Shown here in pieces: positions 47,700-60,060 of a stretch of 64,000 bases of DNA. Made by a program: the position numbers and the translations under genes. The notes beneath the pieces are model-generated. The model had not been told where the DNA came from, did not search any database, and saw only the letters and a program-made list of their open reading frames with translations. How positions within the stretch are numbered: the stretch's first letter is position 1; each line of letters starts with the position of its first letter. Source of the DNA: Rhododendron vialii (Eukaryota > Streptophyta > Magnoliopsida > Ericales > Ericaceae); the NCBI RefSeq assembly GCF_030253575.1, contig NC_080566.1:10673501-10737500 (forward strand), written 5' to 3'.

Positions 47700-49443
47700 T
47701 TCATTTCGCATTCTATCTTCTTGTGTGCAATTCATCATTGGTGCAGTAGATAATTCTGTATTGAGCACATAATTCACCAAACAGTGATTCATACTCTTCG
47801 GTCACTTCTCAACACCTTAATCTTTTTGGTAAGTTGATTCTCAACTTCATTCTTTATGTCCAAAGCTTCGTCCTTGCTATTAAACAAGTACACATAGCAA
47901 TATCTCGTGCTATCATCGACAAAAGTAATAAAATCTATTTACCAGTTCGTGTTTGGACATACTTTAGATCACACACACACAAAAATATGACCTGGTCAAT
48001 TTGGCTTCAACAGAAGTCTCACACTTGTGACTTCTATCCATCTGGAAAGCAGTAATGTATTCTAAGTTAATTAATTTTCGCAAAGCATCATAATTAACAT
48101 GACCTAGTCTACCATGCCACAAATGGAAGCCTCAAGCAAGTAAGCAACTGAGGATTTCATGTTATTAATACGGGGAATTACAGTCATTAAATTAAGCTTA
48201 AATAGACCATTGGTTATATATCCCTTTCCCACACACACCCTAACCTTGGTGACCGTCACTCTATCAGCTTCAAACACCACATGGAAGCCATGCTTGCTTG
48301 GCGTATCAAAGAACCGGACACCAGGTTCTTGCGAATGTTCGACATGAAACAGAACATTATTGAGAGTCAGCTCCTTTCCAGATGTCATCTTCAAGATCAC
48401 CTTTGCCTTGACCCTCCACCTCAGGGGTTGCTGAGTTCCTCATGTACAGCTTCTCGCCGTTTGTAACCGGTTCGAAGGAGGTGAACAACTTATTACAGAA
48501 GATATGGCGGGTAGCTCTAGTATCGACCCACCACTCTTGAGGGTTTGACCCCACCAAGTTCACCTCATAGACAGGCTGACATCAGAGCCATCCTCTAGTT
48601 TTACCAAATGTGTGCGTGCTTGGGTTTGCAGCCTCTGTGCAACTCTGAAGCACAATGTCCAACCTTGTCACAGTTGAAGCATTTGCCCTGAAATTGAAAA
48701 TTTGGTTTCTTGGCAACGCCTCCTTTGAGTCCCAACTTGGCCTCTTTGCCTTTCTGCTTTCTAGATTGATGTTTTTTCGTTCCCAAAGACTAGCCATGTT
48801 CCACAACATTGGCCTTGGCAGCGTAGGTGTTCCCTACCCTCATTTTAGCTATCTTATTGTCCTCCTCAATGCGGAGCCTAACAATAAGATTATTCATAAT
48901 CATAGGCTTGCGTTTGTGCTTCAAGTACAACTTGAAGTCTTTCCAACCAATGGCAACTTTTCAATCATGCATGCCAACTGGAAGGGCTCACATATCATCA
49001 TTCCTTCGGCGGAGATTTCGGGTAGGATCACTTGAAGTTCTTGGACCTAACTGATCACAGTCTTTGAGTCCACCATCTTGTAGTCCAAAAACTTGCTGAC
49101 AACAAATTTTCTTGATCCAGCATCCTCGGTTTTGTACTTTTTGTCGAGGGACTGCCACAGTTCCCTAGCTTTTAACATTATACACATTGTAAAGTGCATC
49201 GTGCAAACTGTTCAGAACGTAATTTCGGCACAAGTAGTCTGAGTCTTTCCAAATGTTATGCACAATCAGCACTTGCATGTCTTGCTCATCTTCGGCAACG
49301 ACAGAGGCATCCTCACTCAAAAACAACATCTTCTCTTGCCACCTCTTGAAATCCACACCATTGGATTTCTCGGGTTTCTCCCTGTAGTTCACAGGAACCG
49401 CACGCACCGCCATTAGCACTAGAGGATTTTGGGCCATCATCAC
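47700..49443 (-). mobile_element. Decayed Ty1/Copia element (minus copy): Gag to integrase
   Basis: From right to left: Gag ([14 protein letters not shown] and [17 protein letters not shown]), the zinc knuckle CFNCDKVGHCASEL, an aspartic protease region (PQEWWVDTRATRHIFC, where the usual DTGAT active site reads DTRAT), a GAG-pre-integrase segment (GHVNYDALRKLI in shifted frames) and the start of integrase, fading out near 47700. Many frameshifts are present. Family traits are Tnt1-like (Tork lineage). Reverse transcriptase is absent. Confidence 0.85.
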
Positions 49444-49524
49444 AGGAGTTTTTCAATTGTTGCCATTGGGGGTCCCATTGCCATTTCCATTGTGGGAAAA
49501 TAGTGCGGAAAACAATGACATAAA

Positions 49525-50700
49525 CGGTAAAAAAATAAGAATCGCAAACCGAGGAGACGAATTCACCGCCTCACCGTCCTGGAGCTTGTGTCGATGTTCG
49601 TCTCCTTGGGTGATTTAGTTTCACTAAGCTGTAGGAGCACCGCTTTCGACTTCTTGTCAAATGAATTTGTGTTTGCATTCTCTCTGTAGAAGGAACAAGA
49701 ATTTCAAAAGATGGATGGAGAAGCTTTGGTTTTTGATGTGTTTGAACCAAAGGCAGAGGCACCTCTTTTATAGTTGAAGAAGGAGCCTCTGTCATCAATA
49801 TTGTAATGAATAGGAGGAAGAGCCTCTAGCAATCAATATGGGAAATTGAATCCGAATATTCAATTCTGGAATAAAATTGATACAGTTATTAATCCAGAAT
49901 TTGAATAAAAAACGTGGGTAATAGTTATGAGGAATCAACCGCCAGCCAGCTGCGCATAATCGTGGATCCAATTGCCTAAAGGGTTGGAGCCTTTGGGGGT
50001 ACTCAAATTTTTCTAAAAGAGGGAGCAGCGCGCATGCTATGTGGGCTTTAGGCTTCGACCCATAAACCACACGCGCGTGCGCTGCAGCCTGCCCGGACTG
50101 GACCATTACCGGGTCGCGGGCCCATGGCTCGAGGTTTGTGGGACTCGGCAGGGTTTGGCTTGGCCTTGCTGGTTCTTTTTACAGCTCAGAAGTTATGGGT
50201 GTCGGATACGGGTCAAACACATTTGGCATTTGGATCCAAAGTTGTGCTCGATTGGCTGATTAAAGCTGGGTTGATTACCCAGAGTTATTACCCATGTTTT
50301 CTATTCAAATTCTGGATTAATAACTGTATCAGTTTTATTCCAGAATTGAATTTTTGGATTCAATTTTCCCTATTTATTGCTAGTGGCCTCTCCTCTATTC
50401 ATTGCAATATTGATGACAGAAGCTCCTCCTTCAACTATAAAAGGGTGCCTCTATCTTTGGTTCTGACACACCAAAAATCAGAGCTTCTCCATCCATCTTC
50501 TGAAATCCTTCTTCCTTTCAAAGAGAGAGTGCAAACACAAGTTTGTTCAACGGGTAGTCAAAGGTGATGCTTTGCACTTGACTAAAACCGATTCAACCCT
50601 GGGAGACGTACACCGAGGCCCATGTGAACTTGTGTTTGCACAAGTTCACTTGAGTGAAACACGGGCCGCGGTTTGCGATTCTTATTCCGTTACCGTTTAT
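49525..50700. repeat. Inverted pair of related Copia LTR segments
   Basis: The arm at about 49525-49975 (read on the minus strand) and the arm at about 50225-50700 (plus strand) share TATTACCCA(C/T)GTTTT, ATTCAAATTCTGGATTAATAA, GCAATATTGATGACAGA-like and GTTTGCGATTCTTATT blocks. They run outwards from a centre near 50100, towards the Gag regions of the two Copia copies, so they are best read as their 5' LTRs. The unmatched centre (about 49980-50220) is GC-rich. Exact LTR ends were not resolved. Confidence 0.6.
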
Positions 50701-51716
50701 GTTTTATTGTTCACATTCTGTAATTTATGTTCTTGTAATTGATTCCCAGAAATTAGTGAAATTGTGTTATTATTTTTCCCACTATTATAATCTTAGGACG
50801 AATTCTTTTTTGAAAAATAGTTTTTAATCTAGAAAACACTCTTCTTTTTTGTTCAGTAGCGTAACAGTATATTTGGATAAAAAAGTTCTATGAAAACCAA
50901 GACTTTTCTCTCTAATTTGTATAAAACAGAATCCTCTTTTGGTGAGTTTGGTTCATAACAGCTTAGAAACTAGCACTTTGCTTGTCTGTTGTTTGCAAGA
51001 TTAGCGTTGTGTTTGATTTCCAAGAAAAAGGAAAACGAGTAATTTGTTTCCCATCTTTACTGTTTTTATTAAGTGCTCATATTTTGTTCTTATTTGGAGT
51101 AGTCAATATTTATTCTGTGATTTCCAGGATCATTACAAGTTCTTCCTGCAACAGTAAAAGGGGAATTGTAGTAAAGACAAAATACTAGTTTTGGGATCAC
51201 AACTTGTTTTGGATCAATGGAAAGTTTTGGAATTAGTTTGCAAATAACATGCTGGCTTTGTTAGTACATGCGTACCTGTGTCGACCAATTTGTGTTTTAT
51301 AACTAGTCCGGACAAACTCATTTCCTTGATACAAAATAGTATTGTTAGTCTTTTTGGATTTATTCCACCCGACTTATTGGAAGCAATGATCAATCTATTT
51401 TGAGGAAAACGTTTTGAACATCGGACGGTTACGAATAAAGGATAATAAAGTTTCACAAGTGGTGTTTTTATAACAGTAGGTTTGGCTAATTACAAAAAAC
51501 ACGAATTTGGTATTCATGTACCATTAATAACAGTAGACTTTGATAGATAATTTGGGAAGGAAAAGTCAACATATTCTGGGGTTTTTTTTTTTCCAGATTA
51601 TTGTTCCTGGTTCTTTTCGTATATTAAGACTTTGATCACTAATTTGCGTTTGATCTTAAATTTCAGAAAAGATGTCGACTGAATCTAGAAATGGAAATGA
51701 CAACGGGACCCCCAAT
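50701..51716. other. Non-coding stretch between Copia LTR and nested MITE
   Basis: AT-rich. The piece just before 51716 (ATGGAAATGACAACGGGACC) matches the Gag leader of the minus Copia copy, so this is Copia 5' leader with extra DNA of unknown origin inserted between LTR and leader. Confidence 0.45.
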
Positions 51717-51982
51717 CTATGTAGCACCGACACTCCAAAAGGGCGCCGTGTCCACGTATTGGACACGGGGACACGTATTGGACATGCCACATGGCGTGTC
51801 CAATAATTTTTATTATTTTTTGATAGGGGGCACGGCGGGGACACGGTTAGGGGTCAAAATGTAATATTTTTAAAATTTTTGGGGGTTAATATGAAATTAT
51901 TCAAAACATTTGGGTCAAACTCTTATTATGCCTTTGAAAAAAATTTATACAGTTTGTGAAATTATTCATATACAATAGTTCA

Positions 51983-52022
<40 letters not shown>

Positions 52023-52117
52023 TATATTTATTTATACTGTGGCATATCCCCCGCCGTGTCCGTATCCCCATTTTTTTTAGAATTGTCGTATCCCGTGTCC
52101 GTGTCTGTGCTACATAG
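51717..52117. mobile_element. Non-autonomous hAT-type MITE, 401 bp, nested in Copia leader
   Basis: Starts CTATGTAGCACCGACAC and ends GTGTCTGTGCTACATAG, with an exact 8-bp target duplication CCCCCAAT at 51709-51716 and 52118-52125. Removing it joins GGGACCCCCAAT to GGCAACAAT, which matches the empty site in the minus Copia copy near 49475. The interior is AT-rich with a TA run at about 51989-52017. A sibling lies at 57109-57497. Confidence 0.92.
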
Positions 52118-52129
52118 CCCCCAATGGCA

Positions 52130-55100
52130 ACAATGGGCAAATTCTCGTGACGATGGCTTATAATCGTCCAGTGCTACCGACGGTGCGTTTGGTTGTGAAC
52201 CATAGCGAAAAACCTTAGAAATTCAATGGTGTGGATTTCAAGAGGTGGCAACAGAAGATGCTGTTTTACCTCACAACTCTTAACCTTGCGAGGTTTTTGA
52301 GTGAGGATGCCTCGGTCGTTGCCGAAGATGAGCAAGACATGCAAATGCTGATTGCACATAACACTTGGAAAGACTCGGACTACCTGTGCCGGCATTACGT
52401 TCTAAACAGCTTGAACGATGCACTTTACAATGTGTAAAATGTTAAGAGCTAGGGAACTATGAGAGTCCATCGACAAAAAGTACAGAACCGAGGATGCCGG
52501 ATCAAGAAAATTTACAGTCAGTCGGTTTTTGGACTACAAGATAGTGGACTAAAAGACTGTGATCAGTTAGGTCCAAGAACTTCAAGTGATCCTACAAGAA
52601 ATCTCCGCCGAAGGGATGATGATGATATGTGAGCCCTTCCAGGTGGCATGCATGATTGAAAAGTTGCCCCTGGTTGGAAAGACTTCAAGTTGTACTTGAA
52701 GCACAAATGCAAGCCTATGACTATGAATGAACTTATTGTTAGGCTCTGCATTGAGGAGGACAATAAGATGGCTGAAAGGAGGGTAGGGAACACCTACGCT
52801 GCCAAGGCCAATGTTGTGGAACATGACTAGTCTTCGGGAACGAAAAACCATAAATCTAGAAAGCAGAAAGGCAAAGAGGTCAAGCTGGGACTCCCGACTC
52901 AAAGGAGGCGTTGCCAAGAAACCAAATTTTCAATTTCAGGGCAAATGCTTCAACTGTGACAAGGTTGGACACTGTACTTTAGAGTGCACAAAGCCTGCAA
53001 ACCCAAGCGTGCGAGCATTTGGTAGAACTGGAAGATGGCTCTAATGTCAACTTGTCAGCCTGTCTATGAGGTGAATTTGGTGGGGTCAAACCCTCAAGAG
53101 TGGTGGATCGATACTGGAGCTACCCGCCACATCTTCTGTGATAAGAAGTTGTTCACCTCCTTCGAACCGGTTACAAATGGCAAGAAGTTGTACATGGGGA
53201 ACTCAGCAACCTCTGAGGTGGAGGGTCAAGGCAAGGTGATCTTGAAGATGACATCTGTAAAGGAGCTGACTCTTAATAATGTTTTGTTCATGCCGGACAT
53301 TCGCAAGAACCTGGCATCCAGTTCTCTGCTAAGCCAAGCAAGCATGGCTTCCGTGTGGTGTTTGAAGCGGATAGAGTGACGGTCACCAAGGCTGGGGTGT
53401 GTGTGGGAAAGGGCTATATAACCAATGGCATTTAAGCTTAATGTAATGACTGTAATTCCCTGTATTAATAACATGAAATCCTCAGTTGCTTACTTGCTTG
53501 AGTCTTCCAATTCGTGGCATGGTAGACTAGGTCATGTTAATTATGATGTTTTGCGAAGATTAATTAACTTAGACTACATTCCTGCTTTCCAAATTGATAA
53601 AAGTCACAAGTAATGAGACTGGTGTTGAAGCCAAATTGACCAGGTCTTCTTTTCTAATGGTTGAAAGAAGCACTGAGCTATTGGATTTAGTCCACACTGA
53701 GTGTGATCTAAAGTATGTCCATAAACAAACTGGCAATAAGTATTTTAATACTTTTGTCGATGATAGCACGAGATATTGGCAAGAATGAAGTGTTGGACAA
53801 ATTCATACTTTATAAGAAAGAAGTTGAGAATCAACTTAGCAAAAAGATTAAGGTATTGAGAAGTGACCGAAGTGGTGAATATGAATCACCGTTTGGGAAA
53901 TTATGTGCACAACACGGAATTATCCACCAAGCCACTGCACGTTATTCCCCTTAGCAAAATGGAATTGGTGAACGGAAAAATCGTACCTTGAAAGAAATGA
54001 TGAATGCTATGATAAGTTTTGGGTTGCCACGGAACTTGTGGGTGGATACAATTCTCTAGGCAAATTAAATACCTTGAAAGAAAGTCAATAAGACTCCTTA
54101 CGAGTGGTGGAAAGGTAGGAAGCCTACCCACAGTTACTTTCGAATGTGGGGAGTCTCGCAAAGGTAGCTGTGCCTCCACCTAATAAGGAGAAGATAGAGC
54201 CAAGGATTGTTGATTGTGTGTTTATTGGTTATGCACACAACAATACTACCTATCGATTTCTTGTGTATTAATCCGAGATACAAGATATTCACAAGAACAC
54301 TATCATGGAATCTAGGAATGTGACGTTCTTTGAACACATATTTCCATATAGATCTGTAGAGGAGTCAAGTTCCGTTAAGCAGACTTTGGAGATTGCATAT
54401 GAAAGCAATCAAGACCACTAGGAAGAAGTTGATGTTGAGCCAAGATGTAGCAAACGGGCTAGAACATCAACATCCTTTGGTTCAGACTTCCTAACATATC
54501 TGTTAGAAAGTGAGCTTTGGACATTCAAGGAAGCTATGAGCTCTCCTGAGGGTCCTTTGTGGAAGAATGTGGGGGAAGGTGTATCCCAATTGGAGTATTC
54601 TCGAATAATTGAGAGTCTAATGTACCTGATGAGTTATAGAAGGTCCGACATAGCCAATTCAGTTAGCAGACTGAATAGATACACGAGTACTCCAAGGCAT
54701 GACCACTGGAAGGTGATAGTGAGAGTACTACGCAACTTGAGGTATATTCGTGATTTGGGACTGCACTGCACCAGATACCAGTGGTAATAGGAGGGTACTG
54801 TGACGCGAACTGGATACAAATATGAAAGATTCTAAATCATAGTTGTCAAGGGCAAAAGGCGTACCCAGGCACAAAGTTTCGTTGGGCCTGAGGCGAGAGG
54901 CGCAAGCCTTTTGAAGAGAGGCGCACCTATGCGAAAAAATAATTATTTCTAAAAATAATTTTGTCATGTGTGCTTTTTTGAAAAAAACTCGCTTTTTTGT
55001 GCGGTCTTTTTTCTTTCTTTCAGAAAAACTGCTTTTTTTGAAAGAAAGCATGTTTTTTGACCGATTTGAAAGAAGCGCGCTTTTTTGCTCCTGGTCGCTT

Positions 55101-55340
55101 TTTTCTCGCCTTTGACAACTATGCTCTAAATCCACGAGTGGATATGTCTTTACACTTGGTGGTGTAGTCACCTCGCTTAGGGGTCAGCAAGGCGCTAGGG
55201 GTGCGCCTCGCCTCGCCTTGGGCCTAGGCGCGCCTTTGACAACTATGCTCTAAATCCACGAGTGGATATGTCTTTACACTTGGTGGTGCAGTTGTTTCTT
55301 GTTCTCTTAACAAATTAACGTCTCTATATATATTATACAA
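52130..55340 (+). mobile_element. Decayed Ty1/Copia element (plus copy), reverse transcriptase deleted
   Basis: In order: Gag ([16 protein letters not shown], about 52220-52435), a zinc knuckle CFNCDKVGHCTLEC (about 52945-52990), protease with intact DTGAT (WWIDTGATRHIFC, about 53102), GAG-pre-integrase (WHGRLGHVNYDVLRRLI, about 53515), integrase core fragments (NTFVDDSTR; RSDRSGEYESPF), then a jump from [13 protein letters not shown] directly to [15 protein letters not shown] at about 54560. That removes nearly all of the reverse transcriptase. RNase H continues as TSGYVFTLGG after a nested insertion. Several stops and frameshifts make it inactive. Confidence 0.87.
54839..55254. mobile_element. 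hAT-like MITE complex with AGGCG-rich ends, nested in Copia RNase H
   Basis: Begins ATAGTTGTCAAGGGC after TCTAAATC (54831-54838). An inverse end, CTTTGACAACTATGC, is followed by TCTAAATC at 55125-55132, consistent with an 8-bp duplication. The end plus flank (GACAACTATGC, TCTAAATCCACGAGTGG and on to CTTGGTGGTG) then appears again from about 55232, separated by a block rich in GCCTCGCC. Either two insertions or an end-plus-flank duplication happened here. The flank encodes the Copia RNase H SKSTSGYVFTLGG motif. Confidence 0.7.
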
Positions 55341-57108
55341 GGAAGCACGTCTTTTGCATAATTTAGTTTGCTAAGGCCAGATTGCAAACTAAGCCTATCC
55401 AGATTTAAGTGTTGCACAAACTTGATACTCATATATCCCTAGCATAGTTCTGCAATGATATTTTGTTAACCACAATATAAAGTATGTTGGCATAGTTTAA
55501 CGACAATACAAATAAAAGTACGGAATCTACTCACAGATCACCCTCTTTCAACCCCAATTTCAGCAAGTTATGATCAATGTGTCCTAAGATTTTTACTGTC
55601 TACTTTTCTTTACGTCTTAGTAATGATGTCAAGCATTATTGATTATAAAATAAGAAGTATAAAATCATGTTCAAGAATTTAGAATCACCTAGTTAAACTT
55701 CAGCCTAGAATCAATTTAATGGTGGCCTATAAGGTCATACGTTTGATCTTGCCAAGAATCAGTCCTCGCCTTTGAGCCAGAAGACGGGGGGTTTTCATCC
55801 TCATTGTGATCTAAGTTTCTCAAACCACAAATTATGAAAATAATGTATGGATTGGTACAAACAAACTGGATAAAAAAATATGGGATAAGTAGTGAAACAG
55901 TAAGTTGTGGTGAACTAACTCTAACTTCGTACCTTCATATATTCATACACCTGAGACTGGCATGGTGGACTTTCTATCCCTTCAAATGGCCATGAGGCAC
56001 ACTGAGGAGAAATGGTAATACAAATCAACAATAGGGTACAAGAACAAGGTAACACAAATGTAATTACCATCAACATTAGGGTGATCATATCAGTTAAGTA
56101 ATTAGCATGAACATCCACTAAAAATGTAGTGGGGCTTCTCAAGCCACTAAACTCCCATTCCTAATTTTTAAGAATTTTTATTTTTTTGAAATTATGAGAG
56201 AAAGGGGGAGGCGAAGTGGGGGAACTGAAGAGAGAGAGAGAGAGAGAGAGAGACATGGGGAAGTGGGGAAAGTGTGTGTCATACCTTTTTTTTGGAAAGG
56301 CAAGTGTTTGTCATAGACTCATTAAGTACTAGATTCATAAAAAAATCAAGAAGAAATCAAATATTTTCAACAAAAATCACATGTGATGCACAACGCTAAT
56401 ATGTGCACATCTGCCCGTTCGATTTTTTTAAAGAGGTTCCTTGCTCTCACACTTATTTCTGTATATTTCATGTTGTATAGTTTCAATGTATCATTTCTTA
56501 CGAAATTTCAATTTGATATAAAAAAAAAGCCGCATGGCTAGCTACTTTCTTTTTACATTTATTGGCGAGTTTCTCACAAAAAATTAGTCTACAAACTCCA
56601 CACACCTCTTGATTAGTTTCTTCCTTATTAACAACTAGCGTTGTACCCGTTCAATGCACAGGACAATAGGAAAAAATAAAATTTTTCTATCTCGCGCATC
56701 AAATGGGTACAACGCTAGTTGATAAAGTGCCACACTATTAACACATGCTTTAAATGTAAAAAATAGTCCTATAATAACACTATATATGTATAGTTGTATA
56801 TATCAGCATATAAATTAGGAATATACCTACATAACTATGGTATAATATAAGCTAGTTTTGTTATGTCTTATTTGAGCAATATATGCATAGATATCTGATA
56901 TTTATACACACACCCTATCTGTGTCCCCATTTTTAAAAACTCCCGTGTCCGTGACCATGCTACGTGGTGTAGGCTACTAAAATGAAGGTGATCTGGAGTT
57001 TTACACTTGGACAAACCCTACCCCATTCACCCATACCCATAACTCAACTCAAATCAACCCGACTGGAAATATTCACCAAATCTTAACCTACTGGCACAAC
57101 ATGTCAAC
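55341..57108. other. AT-rich spacer with small hairpin and MITE remnant
   Basis: No gene was recognised. At 56632-56721 the ends CAACTAGCGTTGTACCC and its inverse form a 90-bp hairpin. Near 56915-56975 a piece (GTGTCCCCATTTTTAAAAACTCCCGTGTCCG) resembles one end of the non-autonomous hAT family that follows. A GA microsatellite lies at 56229-56252. A minus-strand exon-like frame near 55930-56010 (QCASWPFEGIESPPCQ) is unassigned. Confidence 0.4.
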
Positions 57109-57497
57109 CTATGAAGCACCGACACCTCTAGAGGTCGAAGTATGGCAGTGTTAGACACGGGGACACGGCAAGGACACGTCACGTGGTGTGTCCTATAATT
57201 TAATTTAAATTTTTTACGGGGACACGGCTGGGGACACGGCTGGGAACACAGTAGGGGCCAAACTGTAATTTTTGAGGGACCAAACTGTAATTTTAAAAAA
57301 ATTGGGGGTCAAATTGTAATTTTTTAAAAAAAAATTGGGGCCAGATTGTAATTTGAAAAAAATTTCTGGGTGTCAAACTATAATTATAGAAATAAATAAA
57401 TATACACGTGGCGTGTCCCCATTTTTTTAGAATTCACGTGTCCCCTGTTGGTGTCTGTGTCAGCGTCGGTGTCGGTATCCGTGTCCGTGCATCATAG
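57109..57497. mobile_element. Non-autonomous hAT-type MITE, 389 bp (second copy)
   Basis: Starts CTATGAAGCACCGACAC and ends GTGTCCGTGCATCATAG, flanked by an exact 8-bp duplication ATGTCAAC (57101-57108 and 57498-57505). It shares termini and the GGGGACACG-rich subterminal style with 51717-52117. Confidence 0.92.
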
Positions 57498-59380
57498 ATG
57501 TCAACACATCAAGGAAAAGGGGATAAATTGCCCCCACCTCCACCCCCACCACACATACACCCTCCAAAAGAAAACATCAAAAGATCTTCAGCTCAAATTC
57601 TCGAGTTCCTACTGCACACAACACATAAATAGCTGGGGAAAAAAAAGAAAAAGAAACAATACTCAGGCTTGTGTTTAGTTGCAACCTTTTCCATTCTCTA
57701 TTTCTAATCTTTTACTAATTGCAATGTATCTCATCAGCAAGGCTAGTGTTTAATTTCAACCTCATTCCGTTTACTCTCTTTTCGGTTACTAAGGCTAGTG
57801 TACTCTCACAAACTATAAACTCCACCTACACACATATTTAATTAACTGTGTAACCCTAAACAAAACCAATGTCCTGTTGTGATGAAAGAGTACTTACGAA
57901 TGACAACCGGCCAAAAATCTTTTAGAGGCACCATATATTTAGTACTGCTTAAGCAACTCCACGAACTACAATTGATAAAGAAAATCATTGCGCCAACAAT
58001 CACCCCAATAGAAGCTTTCATAATATAATGGGTAAAATACCTATACAACAAAGAAAATCATAGCGCCAACAATCACCCCAATAGAAGCTTTCATAATATA
58101 ATGGGTTAAATACCTATACACCCATCCGCGGAAATGTGATTGTCTCAAAACCCCCTCCACGAATTTTCTCTAGTCGGGTGGTCGGCCACCTTCGAGCGAT
58201 TGATCGACACATAGCAATTAGTAATCGGCGATTAATTAGAGCATAGCAATTAGTCGATAGGCCCCCGCAAGCGATTTCGCCAATTAATCCTGATTTTTAG
58301 AACACTAACCATACATTTTCGGATCCATTTCTCCAAATACCCATTAGGGTTTAATTAAGATAACCTGACAAGTATGATCATCAAAATTGAAAGAAACCAC
58401 CAATCAGTAGAACCATGGAATACAACTATAGTTTGCATAAAGGGGGGGAAAAAAAAAAACTTTGTTTGAAATGCCGTTACTAACAGACTTAGAGATCGAT
58501 CATACCCACACTCGTCTGCAATCGTCGTCGGCGACACCAATGGTTGTAGTGATGAGAGAGGGATCGTAGGGTGCGAGAGGAACGAAGGGATTTGAAGGGA
58601 GAGAGAGAGAGAGAGTCCGTTTGGAATTGGGAACTCCGGAAAAACGAGTATGAGAAGAAAGAAAAATGCCTAATTTTAACTATTTTTCCAAACAAATGGT
58701 CGTCTGCATTAATGGCTGTGTGCAGAAGACGTTAATGCACAACCGTTTCCACAAAGCCCATTCCGGATCCCATTCTTTTTGGTTTCGGTTTTCAAATTCA
58801 AAACTTATGACTTAAGCGTGAAGTAAATGTAAATCGGAGTAGGATTAATTCCTAAAAACGTTGGAATAATTATAGGAGTAAATGAGTAATTCCTAAAAAC
58901 GTTGGAATAGTCTGTATTTTTTTGTAATTCTAATATGCATTTGCAGCTCTTTTACACAGCAACCGTGAACTCCCAAGAGGTATTTTGTGCTTAATAATTT
59001 TTTTGGATTATTTTTTTTTTGTCTGTTCAATTTTTTTTTTTCCCTCCGTTGTTAGTTTTGTGTAATTTTTTAGATTATTGGTTTGGTTCATCTCAACAAA
59101 AGGATTAAAAAAATTAAAGGAGAATAATTTGGGCAGAAATAATTTTTCTTCTTAACTTTCTCACAAATTATGTCAATATCTGATTGTGGTGACATACGAA
59201 TGCTACTAATATCGAAAATGTACAGCATGTGGGGCCAATTTGTAATTCAAACCAATTTTTAGTAGCCTTGCAAAAAATAAGCTCAATTAAATATGCGTAA
59301 GTGGTCAATTCAATTTTCAAGTTTCATTCATAATTCAAGATCTTGGATTCTTGATTTACTCTATAAATGATACGGCTTTC
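57498..59380. other. Spacer with possible unrecognised minus-strand exon
   Basis: A minus-strand frame at about 57890-58050 (MKASIGVIVGAMIFFIN... MVPLKDFWPVVI) ends at a GTAAGT donor and includes a membrane-like stretch, but no family is recognised. Its 5' part is duplicated: a 73-bp tandem unit at 57977-58049 and 58050-58120. The 58500-58640 region, CT/GA-rich, could be a promoter or leader on the same strand. Confidence 0.3.
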
Positions 59381-59543
59381 CTCTCTCTATCAAACAATAG
59401 TAATTGCACAATTCTCTCTCTTAAACAATAATAATTGCACAATTACTACAAATTAAATCTCACATTCAAAATTCATCTCTCTCTCTCTCTCTTAAACAAT
59501 AGTAATTGCACAATTACCACAAATTAGATCTCACATTCAAAAT

Positions 59544-59585
<42 letters not shown>

Positions 59586-59779
59586 CTTCTAGCTCTTCGC
59601 GTCTAAAGCTGACGCCCCCCGCCCCCCCCCCCCCCCCCCCCCCCCCCCGATTTTCTTTGAGACCAAACACCCTTTAAGAACGAAGACCCTCTAGATCAGT
59701 TTTGGTCATGAATCTAATCAATGACTCCTCCTCCTCTCTTTTTGTCATTTCAATCATGAAGCAAGTCTATTTCAGGCAG

Positions 59780-59822
<43 letters not shown>

Positions 59823-60060
59823 CACACACTCTCAATGACAGCCGATTCGAAACCAGATTGACTTCATTTTTTCTCAGTTTAAATAGCTATTTCGATTGCA
59901 GAGCGCCCACCGGCCACCACTGTCCAATTTGTAACCAGATTGTCTACCTTTGGGTCGAGGTTTAATTTTGCAATAATTCCCTTACCCCCCCAAAAAAAAT
60001 AAAAAATAAAAAATAAAAATAATAAAAATAAAAATAAAAATAATTATTATTATAATAACA
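59381..60060. repeat. Cluster of simple repeats (CT runs, 27-base poly-C, AT runs)
   Basis: CT microsatellites at about 59548-59580 and 59786-59819, an uninterrupted run of 27 C at 59622-59648, AAAAATAAAAAT-type repeats at 59995-60045, and a duplicated unit of about 75-80 bp with AAACAATAGTAATTGCACAATTAC (near 59412 and 59491). No gene was seen here. Confidence 0.9.

Noticed and set aside
59702-59965. 87-codon frame with a serine-leucine run
   Set aside because: The run is the translated CT microsatellite; nothing else supports a gene.
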